A stretch of DNA of 5,815 nucleotides from Treponema sp. (lineage in GTDB: Bacteria; Spirochaetota; Spirochaetia; Treponematales; Breznakiellaceae), in contig JAIRXN010000012.1 of assembly GCA_031268245.1 (NCBI GenBank), forward strand, positions 1 to 5,815. Reading direction: 5' to 3'. Each line of letters begins with the position of its first letter. The stretch's first letter is position 1. This document shows positions 1 through 4,682 of the stretch, one piece after another. A program made the position numbers and the translations under genes. Under the pieces are notes generated by a model, which worked only from the letters and a program-made list of their open reading frames with translations, did not search any database and had not been told where the DNA came from.

Positions 1-102
1 TCCAGTGAAAAGATTCTTTTTGCTCGTACCGGGACTCATTCAGACCTGTTTTAAGTTTTCTCAGGAACCACTGATTAGCGTCATTTAATCGGCGTTGCCA
101 AA
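1..102. other. Unresolved left edge, no assignable gene
   Basis: No gene can be assigned with confidence. On the plus strand one frame enters open from outside and stops at 52-54, and another stops at 86-88; either could be the tail of an upstream gene. On the minus strand a frame is open through the whole stretch towards base 1, and a different minus frame has an ATG at 39-37 with only 13 codons before the edge and a weak AGGT upstream. A small perfect hairpin, GCGTT-GCCA-AACGC, spans 92-105 at the junction with the left inverted repeat. None of these can be settled without the flanking sequence. Confidence 0.3.
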
Positions 103-144
103 CGCATTGAAGCACTTCACATTCTGCCACGAACGACACGAACC
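103..144 (+). repeat. Left 42-bp inverted arm of the GxxExxY unit
   Basis: This arm pairs with the reverse complement of 589-630 at 41 of 42 positions; the one difference is C at 115 against A in the partner. The outer 23 bases are unique to this unit. The inner part starts at GCC (126) and begins the ACGAAC array. Beyond the arm, pairing resumes after a small indel over CACGAACA, so the true palindrome is slightly longer. In a transcript or single strand, the two arms could form a long stem with the gene in the loop. Confidence 0.92.
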
Positions 145-161
145 TCACGAACACTACGAAC
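126..161 (+). repeat. Array A: four tandem 9-bp NNNACGAAC units
   Basis: ACGAAC occurs at 129-134, 138-143, 147-152 and 156-161, with a period of exactly nine bases and variable triplets in front (GCC, GAC, CTC, ACT). The array lies directly upstream of the GxxExxY start codon, so it could also affect that gene's expression. The same motif recurs in four further arrays in the window, two of which also share its orientation rule of GCC outward. Confidence 0.9.
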
Positions 162-179
162 AAATCCGATAGATAAAGT

Positions 180-575
180 ATGGATGGAAATGATAAACCA
201 AGGGAAATTCTTTATAAAGACGAGTGTTTCCGTATCCAATCCTGTGTTTTTCAGGTAAACAAAAAATTAGGAAGCGGATTTTTAGAAGCGGTCTATCAGG
301 AAGCTCTGGAAATTGAGCTTGAGAAGGCAAAAATTCCCTATGAAGCTCAAAAAAAGGTGCCAATCCACTACGACGGCAGGCTGTTGAAACAGTATTACCA
401 GGCTGATTTTGTGTGTTTCGGGAAAATAATCGTGGAAATCAAGGCAGTAACCAGAATCGGTAATGAACACAAGGCGCAGATTCTCAATTATCTTGCGGCA
501 ACAGGACTGAAATTAGGATTGGTAGTTAATTTTTGCTCCTATCCCAAGGCGGAAATCATAAGAATTGTCCGATAA
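180..575 (+). CDS. GxxExxY family protein (PD-(D/E)XK nuclease-like)
   Basis: A 131-residue protein, complete and of the usual length for the family (about 120-130). The diagnostic motif is G33-F-L-E36-A-V-Y39. The nuclease-like core follows: D76 in the stretch QADF, then E86-I-K88 (the ExK half), then H97-K-A-Q100-I-L-N-Y104, and a hydrophobic strand near the end (LGLVVNF). This fits the PDDEXK_3 type fold, with D76, E86, K88 and Q100 as candidate active-site residues. No biochemical role is established to my knowledge, so nuclease activity is inferred from fold. No signal peptide or membrane segment is seen. The ATG at 180 is the first start in the frame and fits the family's N-terminus, but there is no good Shine-Dalgarno; the leader is the ACGAAC array. 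It is a single-gene unit inside 42-bp inverted repeats, convergent with the coiled-coil gene, and clearly more AT-rich than its neighbours, which suggests transfer. Confidence 0.92.
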   Translation: MDGNDKPREILYKDECFRIQSCVFQVNKKLGSGFLEAVYQEALEIELEKAKIPYEAQKKVPIHYDGRLLKQYYQADFVCFGKIIVEIKAVTRIGNEHKAQILNYLAATGLKLGLVVNFCSYPKAEIIRIVR

Positions 576-579
576 ATCT

Positions 580-607
580 GTTCGTGTTGGTTCGTGTCGT
601 TCGTGGC
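580..607 (-). repeat. Array B: three ACGAAC units, right side of GxxExxY unit
   Basis: Read on the minus strand, the motif ACGAAC occurs at 604-599, 595-590 and 585-580, with spacings of 9 and 10 bases. The GCC end faces outward (right), mirroring array A. It begins five bases after the GxxExxY stop codon and lies within and just inside the right arm. Confidence 0.88.
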
Positions 608-630
608 AGAATGTGAATTGCTTCAATGCG
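589..630 (-). repeat. Right 42-bp inverted arm of the GxxExxY unit
   Basis: This is the partner of 103-144, with one mismatch. It fills the short gap between the converging GxxExxY and coiled-coil genes. Its outer end is one base short of the coiled-coil gene's stop codon (632-634). It may act as a structured barrier between the two converging transcripts, but there is no T-run and I do not call it a terminator. Confidence 0.92.
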
Positions 631-631
631 G

Positions 632-3562
632 TTAGAGACCGGGGCCCATTTCGAGGATTAGTTCGATTTCACCGCGGGAAACTTTGTAGTTGGCGGCCAG
701 TTCTTCGATTGTCCAGCCTTGCTGGCGGAGTTTGTGGATGTTTTCACGGTCGCGGGGAGGGAGGCTGCCCTGGGATTCGGGGGGCTGTTTTTTGCTGTCT
801 TTGGAGGAACTGCGGCGGAGATTACCCAGAACATCCTGATTTATCTCTTCCAGGCGGGTTTCCGCACGGGCAAGCCAATCGCGGGCCTTGTTCATCTCTT
901 CGATGCGGCTTTCGATGGAGACAAGGGTATCGTCCAGCAGGATAATCTTGTCGGAAGCGTCCTGGGCTTTGCGGCTTTCTGCGGCCAGTTCCGTTACGGC
1001 GGCCTTGCAGTTTTCAATTTCGGTAAAGAGGGTCTTTAATCCGCTGTCCGCAAGGCGGATCTCTTCTTCTGTTTTCCGGAGATCGGTAAAGTTGCGGTCT
1101 ATGCTGTCGCCGGTCTCCTGGAGCGCGGCGTTTTTCTTCTCTATGCGCTGATAGCGTTCCTCGGTTTCCCTGATAAGGTCGTCCAGGCGGCGGAGTTGAA
1201 CCTGAACGGCCTGGATTGTGTCGTCGGAGGAGGTAACCTGGGCGAGTTTTTCTTCCACAGCCTGGGATGTCTGGATAACCCGGTCGTAACGGGCTTCAAT
1301 CTGGTCAATCTGGTGCTGGACGTTGATAAAACGGTTCATACGGCTGGAAATATCGTCTTCCAGGCGCTTGATCCGTAAAAATTCGTTCTCAAGCCGGGCC
1401 GCTTCGCCTTTGTAGGCCTCCAGTTTGTCCATCTCCCCTTTAAGGTCCTCAATATAATGATCCAGTTCCCGTTTAAGTTCGTTGGTACGAAGGAGTTCCT
1501 GCCTGACCGAATCGGCTTCCTGGCCTACTTCGTTGATGTTGCCCCGGATACCGACAAGTTTTTCATCGCTTTCCTGGGAGAAGTCCCGGATGCGGCGGCG
1601 TATCTCCTCCAGGGAACTGTCCAGATCCCGCAGCCGGCTTTCGTTCCGGCTTTGCCATTCGTCCAATTCCCGCCGGCAATTTTTAAGGGTTTCCGACATT
1701 GAAAGACTGTAGCGGCCGATTTCCGCTTTGGCGGCGGCTTCGGCATCCCGGCGTGTATCCGCCAGATCCGTTTCCATCTGCGTACGGAAAGCAATGCGCT
1801 CTTCGTCGGCGGAACGGAGTGTTTCCCGGATACTGCCCGCAAAGGCATCGGTTTCCTGTTTGAGTTCCGCCAGGGAGGCCAGAAGGGTTTCCCGGCGCTC
1901 CGTCAGGCTGCTTCGCACTTCTTCCGCAAGGGAATGTTCCATTCCAAGGCGGTTTTTTTCCGCTTCGGAGGAAATATCCGAAAATTTCTGTTCCATTCCT
2001 TCCTGCCATTCCACAAGGCGGCTGTCTATGGCGGTACTGCGGCGGGAAAGATCGGCAAAAAAATCATCTTCAAAGACCTTGAGGTTTTCCGAAACGTTGT
2101 CGTAGGCCCGCTCTTTGAGTGCGTTAAGCTCCTCTTCCACGGAGCCGATTTCGGATCTGAGGCTTTTAAGCTGGGTATCGAAGGCGGCCGCGGCATCCTG
2201 CCGGCTTTGAGCCGCCGTTTCTTCAAAACGGGCAAAATCGTTTTGGAACCGGCTTACGGTCTCCGCCATGGAGATACGGAGTTCCCGGTCGAGTCCCGAG
2301 GCATCGTCTGCAAGCTTTTCCAGAGCCTTGAACTGCCGGGCCTGGGCTTCCCTGTGTTCCGCAAGACGATCCGCCGCCGTCCGGAGGGCCTCTTGTTCCA
2401 TGTCCGCCGCAACTGCCGCGAGGTGTTCTCCGGCTTCTTTACCAATGGCGCTCCATGCGTTTTTCTGTTTCTCCATGGCTGTATTCAATTCGGCGCTGAA
2501 ACCGGCCCAATCTTCCCGCTGGGTCTTCATGGCGCTCTCAATATCCCGAATCTCCTGAATATCCTTCTTCCATTCTTCCTTGAATTGTTTCCGCCGTCCT
2601 TCAATCTCCTGCAGATCGGTCTTCCACTGCTCCCGGTGGGTCTTGAGGCGATCCTGCAGATCGGCCACCATGGTTTTGGCTATGTCCTGGCCTGAACGGA
2701 GCTTCTCTTCCAGGCTGCTCTGAAGGCGGTGGAGGCGATCCTGGGCCTGATCCCGGAGTTTGACCAGGGCGGCTTCCTCCATTTTATCGGCCCGCTGACC
2801 AGCGCGTTCAACCGCAGTGGCGAGAGTCTTGTTGATCGTTTCAATGTCCCGGCTGAGGGAAGCTTTCCGCTCCGTTTCGATCTTCTCTACCGCTTCCCGG
2901 TGATCCTCCACGATGCGTTCGATGGTTTCCGCCCGTGATTCAAGGCCGGAAACGAGGCTTTTTACCGAAGCGAGGGTTTCTTCCCTCATGTTTTCCATTA
3001 TGCGGATGTTTTCCTGTTCCACGCGGTTTCCCGCGGCGGAAAGATTCTGTTCGAGGGCGGATATTTTTTCAGTCTGAATCTTTTCCAGGGCGCTCAGCTT
3101 CTCGGTCTGGGTTTTTTCAATGCCGAGCATCTTTTCTTTGGCTTCGTGTATCCGCTTGCCGGTATTCTCCACAAAGGCGGACTCTTCCCGTATACGGGCC
3201 ATGTTTTCCTGTACCCGGGCGGTCATCCTGGCCAACTCCGAGAGGGACTTATCGTAATTGCCGATCCGCTCTTCAATTTGATTGATCATGGCGGCCTTTT
3301 CGGCCATCTCTTCTCTGGTAAGCTGCTGCAACTGCCGCATGAGTTCGCCGGCTACGTCCCGTTCCGTACCGAGCTGTATGCTGAAATCCCTGACTATTTC
3401 CCCCTGTTTTTGCGCACACGCGGCAAGGTCTTCCTTGGCGTTTTCCACAAATTTACGGAGGTTGTTCTGGGCGCGGCGGTTCCGATCCATCTGACGAAAA
3501 AGGAAGAGTATGATGACAACTATGAGGAGTGTAATGAGGTTTCCTACGGTAAAAAAGCCCAT
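632..3562 (-). CDS. SpiroCoCo-like membrane-anchored coiled-coil protein
   Basis: A 976-residue protein with no known enzymatic role. Residues 5-22 are a single hydrophobic segment followed at once by basic residues (R23, R27, R29, R30), so the N-terminus is probably the anchor and the rest cytoplasmic. Residues about 24-915 are almost wholly charged and heptad- or hendecad-like, and I see no proline before residue 926: a very long helical rod. An 11-residue unit is duplicated at 149-159 and 160-170 (EKTQTEKLSAL / EKIQTEKISAL). A flexible linker rich in S, K, P and Q (916-938) leads to a compact end domain, 940-972, with the helix-turn-helix-like pattern GWTIEELAANYKVSRGEIE. From memory, treponemes carry this architecture under the name SpiroCoCo; the end segment also recalls the DUF6115/SwrB type. 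The start lies 5 bp after the HAD stop, with no clear Shine-Dalgarno, so expression is probably coupled to the HAD gene. A structural or scaffolding role is inferred. Confidence 0.88.
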   Translation of the reverse strand: MGFFTVGNLITLLIVVIILFLFRQMDRNRRAQNNLRKFVENAKEDLAACAQKQGEIVRDFSIQLGTERDVAGELMRQLQQLTREEMAEKAAMINQIEERIGNYDKSLSELARMTARVQENMARIREESAFVENTGKRIHEAKEKMLGIEKTQTEKLSALEKIQTEKISALEQNLSAAGNRVEQENIRIMENMREETLASVKSLVSGLESRAETIERIVEDHREAVEKIETERKASLSRDIETINKTLATAVERAGQRADKMEEAALVKLRDQAQDRLHRLQSSLEEKLRSGQDIAKTMVADLQDRLKTHREQWKTDLQEIEGRRKQFKEEWKKDIQEIRDIESAMKTQREDWAGFSAELNTAMEKQKNAWSAIGKEAGEHLAAVAADMEQEALRTAADRLAEHREAQARQFKALEKLADDASGLDRELRISMAETVSRFQNDFARFEETAAQSRQDAAAAFDTQLKSLRSEIGSVEEELNALKERAYDNVSENLKVFEDDFFADLSRRSTAIDSRLVEWQEGMEQKFSDISSEAEKNRLGMEHSLAEEVRSSLTERRETLLASLAELKQETDAFAGSIRETLRSADEERIAFRTQMETDLADTRRDAEAAAKAEIGRYSLSMSETLKNCRRELDEWQSRNESRLRDLDSSLEEIRRRIRDFSQESDEKLVGIRGNINEVGQEADSVRQELLRTNELKRELDHYIEDLKGEMDKLEAYKGEAARLENEFLRIKRLEDDISSRMNRFINVQHQIDQIEARYDRVIQTSQAVEEKLAQVTSSDDTIQAVQVQLRRLDDLIRETEERYQRIEKKNAALQETGDSIDRNFTDLRKTEEEIRLADSGLKTLFTEIENCKAAVTELAAESRKAQDASDKIILLDDTLVSIESRIEEMNKARDWLARAETRLEEINQDVLGNLRRSSSKDSKKQPPESQGSLPPRDRENIHKLRQQGWTIEELAANYKVSRGEIELILEMGPGL

Positions 3563-3567
3563 TTTAG

Positions 3568-4272
3568 TTAAGGTAACACATAACTCTGCAATTGGCGATA
3601 GCTTTTAAAACAAAAGAGGCCGTCCCGCGGCCGGGAGGGCTTCTTCCAAACGGCGGAGCCGATAAGGGCGGCCTGCATACCGGTTCTGAGGGCGCCTTCG
3701 GCATCATAGGAGAGACTGTTGCCCACATAGAGGATCTTTTCCGGCGGCAGATTGAGGCGGCGGGCAAGTTCCATGAAGGGCAGCGGATCGGGCTTGAGTG
3801 CGCCCAGTTCCTCGCTGCAGAGCGTAAGACTGAAAAGATCCGTGATGCCCAGGTTGCGCAGTTTTATATCCGGAGGAAAGTCGGAAAGCAGGGCCAGGGG
3901 AAGACCGCGGCTGCGGAAAGCTTCCAGGCATTCCCTCACGTGGGGGAAGAGGCGGATCTTCCTGAAATACTCCGCCCAGGCCCGGTAGATTTTGTTTTCG
4001 ATGGCCGCCTTAATCTCCGCGGAGGGACGATTGAGCATAGAGGCAGCCAGTTCCGCCTGATGTTCATAGTAGGAGGCCGGCCTGGGGACTCTGTTTCCCG
4101 CAGCCTTTTGTGCGAGCGCCTCTTCCTGCTCCCTGCGTATCCTGGAGCGGGCCCTGCCGAAGGCGATCATGAGAGGCCAGTGCCGCAGGATAACCGGGAT
4201 AATCCTTATGTTAAGGCGGTAGTTGGGGTAGAGAGTACCGTCAAGGTCAAAGGCGATGGCGGAGAAGCGCAT
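3568..4272 (-). CDS. HAD-family hydrolase (phosphatase-like)
   Basis: A 234-residue, full-length soluble enzyme of the haloacid dehalogenase superfamily, likely hydrolysing a small phosphorylated substrate in the cytoplasm. Motif I is D9-L-D11-G-T (nucleophile and acid/base). A mostly helical cap lies at about 16-105. Motif II is the serine in LLS130D, motif III is K160 in LKPDP, and motif IV is G184-N185-S-L-S-Y-D190. The usual first acid of motif IV (GD) is Asn here, leaving D190 as the second ligand; I believe related treponeme proteins also have GN, so this may be a native variant, not a loss. The substrate cannot be inferred. The ATG at 4272 has no Shine-Dalgarno but sits seven bases after a good -10 box, which suggests a leaderless message. 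It is the first gene of an operon with the coiled-coil gene, 5 bp apart. Confidence 0.9.
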   Translation of the reverse strand: MRFSAIAFDLDGTLYPNYRLNIRIIPVILRHWPLMIAFGRARSRIRREQEEALAQKAAGNRVPRPASYYEHQAELAASMLNRPSAEIKAAIENKIYRAWAEYFRKIRLFPHVRECLEAFRSRGLPLALLSDFPPDIKLRNLGITDLFSLTLCSEELGALKPDPLPFMELARRLNLPPEKILYVGNSLSYDAEGALRTGMQAALIGSAVWKKPSRPRDGLFCFKSYRQLQSYVLP

Positions 4273-4278
4273 TAAACT

Positions 4279-4307
4279 ATCATACTAAAAAAGGGAAAAA
4301 GGGTGAA
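4279..4307 (-). promoter_or_regulatory. Predicted promoter of the HAD-coiled-coil operon
   Basis: On the minus strand, TTCACC (4307-4302; 4 of 6 to consensus) and TATGAT (4284-4279; 5 of 6) are separated by exactly 17 bases. The ATG begins seven bases after the -10 box, so transcription would start at or next to the start codon, giving a leaderless or nearly leaderless message; this fits the missing ribosome-binding site. The insertion footprint of the 280-bp element begins two bases beyond the -35 box, so the core promoter is intact but its upstream region was replaced. Confidence 0.5.
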
Positions 4308-4308
4308 T

Positions 4309-4317
4309 AGGGGATGT
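4309..4317. repeat. Left 9-bp target-site duplication
   Basis: AGGGGATGT here is repeated exactly and in the same orientation at 4598-4606, immediately outside the inverted ends of the 280-bp unit. The next bases differ (C at 4318, T at 4607), so the repeat is exactly nine bases. Confidence 0.8.
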
Positions 4318-4334
4318 CAGCGGTTTTACTTTTA
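4318..4334 (+). repeat. Left terminal inverted repeat of the 280-bp element
   Basis: CAGCGGTTTTACTTTTA, matching the reverse complement of 4581-4597 at 15 of 17 positions (differences at bases 5 and 6). Twelve extra bases (4335-4346) separate it from the GCC that starts array C; on the right side the terminal repeat touches the array directly. Confidence 0.8.
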
Positions 4335-4346
4335 CTGAAGAAATTT

Positions 4347-4374
4347 GCCACGAACCTCACGAACAGACACGAAC
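4347..4374 (+). repeat. Array C: three ACGAAC units
   Basis: ACGAAC occurs at 4350-4355, 4359-4364 and 4369-4374, with spacings of 9 and 10 bases and GCC at the outer edge. Bases 4349-4364 form a perfect 16-bp inverted repeat with array D (4481-4496). Confidence 0.88.
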
Positions 4375-4480
4375 GGAACAGGGCGCCCTTCATTTTTCCC
4401 TCCGCGTTCATAATACTTGGCTCTTAATACATTCAAACTATGCTGATTATAGAGGTAAAATCAATACTATCAAAGCACAA

Positions 4481-4497
4481 GTTCGTGAGGTTCGTGC
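4481..4497 (-). repeat. Array D: internal pair of ACGAAC units
   Basis: On the minus strand, ACGAAC lies at 4495-4490 and 4486-4481, nine bases apart. The block 4481-4496 is the exact reverse complement of 4349-4364 in array C. It lies inside the element, about 100 bases from its right end, so it could be the original right array of an inner or earlier unit. Confidence 0.85.
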
Positions 4498-4552
4498 GAA
4501 ACAAGCTCATTTTCCGGACATTATTCCCCGCCGTCAAGCCGGAATACGTCTT

Positions 4553-4580
4553 GTTCGAGTGGTTCGTGATTATCCGTGGC
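4553..4580 (-). repeat. Array E: degenerate right-hand array
   Basis: On the minus strand this reads GCC-ACGGAT, then ACGAAC (4567-4562), then TCGAAC (4558-4553), at about 9- to 10-base spacing, with GCC outward. It mirrors array C but has decayed more than arrays A to D. It abuts the right terminal repeat. Confidence 0.65.
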
Positions 4581-4597
4581 TAAAAGTAAAATTGCTG
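4581..4597 (-). repeat. Right terminal inverted repeat of the 280-bp element
   Basis: TAAAAGTAAAATTGCTG on the plus strand; its reverse complement matches 4318-4334 at 15 of 17 positions. It is followed at once by the second copy of the 9-bp direct repeat. Confidence 0.8.
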
Positions 4598-4606
4598 AGG
4601 GGATGT
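4598..4606. repeat. Right 9-bp target-site duplication
   Basis: AGGGGATGT, identical and in the same orientation to 4309-4317. It marks the right insertion boundary. The predicted pre-insertion site joins 4317 directly to 4607. Confidence 0.8.
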
Positions 4607-4623
4607 TCCAAAACGTATGTTTT

Positions 4624-4651
4624 TTCGGAATTAACTCCTGTAGAATATAAT
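4624..4651 (+). promoter_or_regulatory. Predicted promoter of the dehydrogenase gene
   Basis: A perfect TATAAT box lies at 4646-4651. The -35 is weak: the best candidate is TTCGGA (4624-4629, 3 of 6) at 16 bases. A start around 4658 would give a leader of about 25 bases carrying the ribosome-binding site. The weak -35 fits activator dependence, which would be common for a sugar-use gene, but no operator is recognisable. The 280-bp element ends about 18 bases upstream of the -35. Confidence 0.5.
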
Positions 4652-4671
4652 CATTGTCAAATTTACACATT

Positions 4672-4676
4672 GGAGG
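4672..4676 (+). promoter_or_regulatory. Ribosome-binding site of the dehydrogenase gene
   Basis: GGAGG, six bases before the ATG at 4683. It is the only strong Shine-Dalgarno in the window and supports 4683 as the start over the in-frame ATG three codons later. Confidence 0.85.
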
Positions 4677-4682
4677 TATATA

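Larger units (their letters stand above)
103..630 (+). mobile_element. Inverted-repeat-bounded GxxExxY unit (putative mobile element)
   Basis: A 528-bp unit consists of two 42-bp inverted arms (103-144 and 589-630, 41/42 identical when one is reverse-complemented) around a single gene, GxxExxY, which fills nearly all the interior. The outer ends read CGCATTGAAGCA and the inner parts are arrays of the ACGAAC motif. The gene interior is about 40% GC (158 of 395 bases counted), against 55-63% in sampled lines of neighbouring genes, which suggests acquisition. No transposase or integrase is present, and I could not find a target-site duplication: left flank 94-102 (GTTGCCAAA) and right flank 631-639 (GTTAGAGAC) do not match convincingly. 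Calling it mobile rests on its architecture and on the related unit at 4318-4597, which does have a direct-repeat footprint. The alternative is a static gene bounded by repeats. Confidence 0.6.
4440..4583 (+). pseudogene. 47-codon open frame, possible GxxExxY remnant
   Basis: ATG at 4440 to TAA at 4581-4583, entirely within the 280-bp element except that the stop lies in the right terminal repeat. The N-terminus reads MLIIEVKSILSKHK, which resembles the ExK region of GxxExxY proteins (IIVEIKAV, followed a few residues later by EHK). The rest is largely the translation of arrays D and E (FVRFV, WFVIIRG) and does not look like a protein domain. No Shine-Dalgarno is evident. It may be a scar of a deleted GxxExxY gene or a chance frame; the similarity is too short to decide. 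Confidence 0.25.
4318..4597. mobile_element. 280-bp MITE-like insertion with 9-bp direct repeats
   Basis: This unit has 17-bp inverted ends (4318-4334 CAGCGGTTTTACTTTTA; reverse complement of 4581-4597 CAGCAATTTTACTTTTA; 15/17 match) and a perfect 9-bp direct repeat outside them, which is a typical insertion footprint. Inside are three ACGAAC arrays (C, D, E); the outer two have GCC facing outward as in the GxxExxY unit. It has no transposase and no convincing gene, apart from a 47-codon open frame at 4440-4583 with an IIEVKS stretch. It fits a non-autonomous or deleted member of the same family as 103-630. It sits between two divergent promoters; removing it and one repeat copy would shorten that gap from 410 to 121 bp. 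Confidence 0.75.

Noticed and set aside
2..124. Minus-strand open frame through the left edge into array A
   Set aside because: It is open and somewhat protein-like over about 30 residues (for example RLNDANQWFLRKLK), but it has no ATG in the window, continues as low-complexity translation of the arrays, and cannot be tied to a family.
126..161. Array A as a CRISPR
   Set aside because: The unit is only nine bases with three-base gaps. There are no spacers of 25-40 bases and no cas genes.
576..631. Rho-independent terminator between the converging genes
   Set aside because: The arm pairs with a distant partner and not locally, and no T-run follows a compact GC-rich hairpin on either strand.
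94..639. Target-site duplication around the GxxExxY unit
   Set aside because: GTTGCCAAA (94-102) and GTTAGAGAC (631-639) agree at four of nine positions, the first three being adjacent. This is not above chance, so no duplication is claimed.
1934..2695. 253-codon plus-strand open frame
   Set aside because: It lies wholly antisense to the coiled-coil gene. Long open frames opposite GC-rich genes are common, and its translation has no recognisable domain.
3592..4275. 227-codon plus-strand open frame
   Set aside because: It is the antisense shadow of the HAD gene, whose motifs I, II, III and IV prove the minus strand is coding.
4512..4544. Hairpin TTCCGG / CCGGAA within the 280-bp element
   Set aside because: It is only a 6-bp stem around a 21-base loop with no T-run. 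It is likely to be chance.
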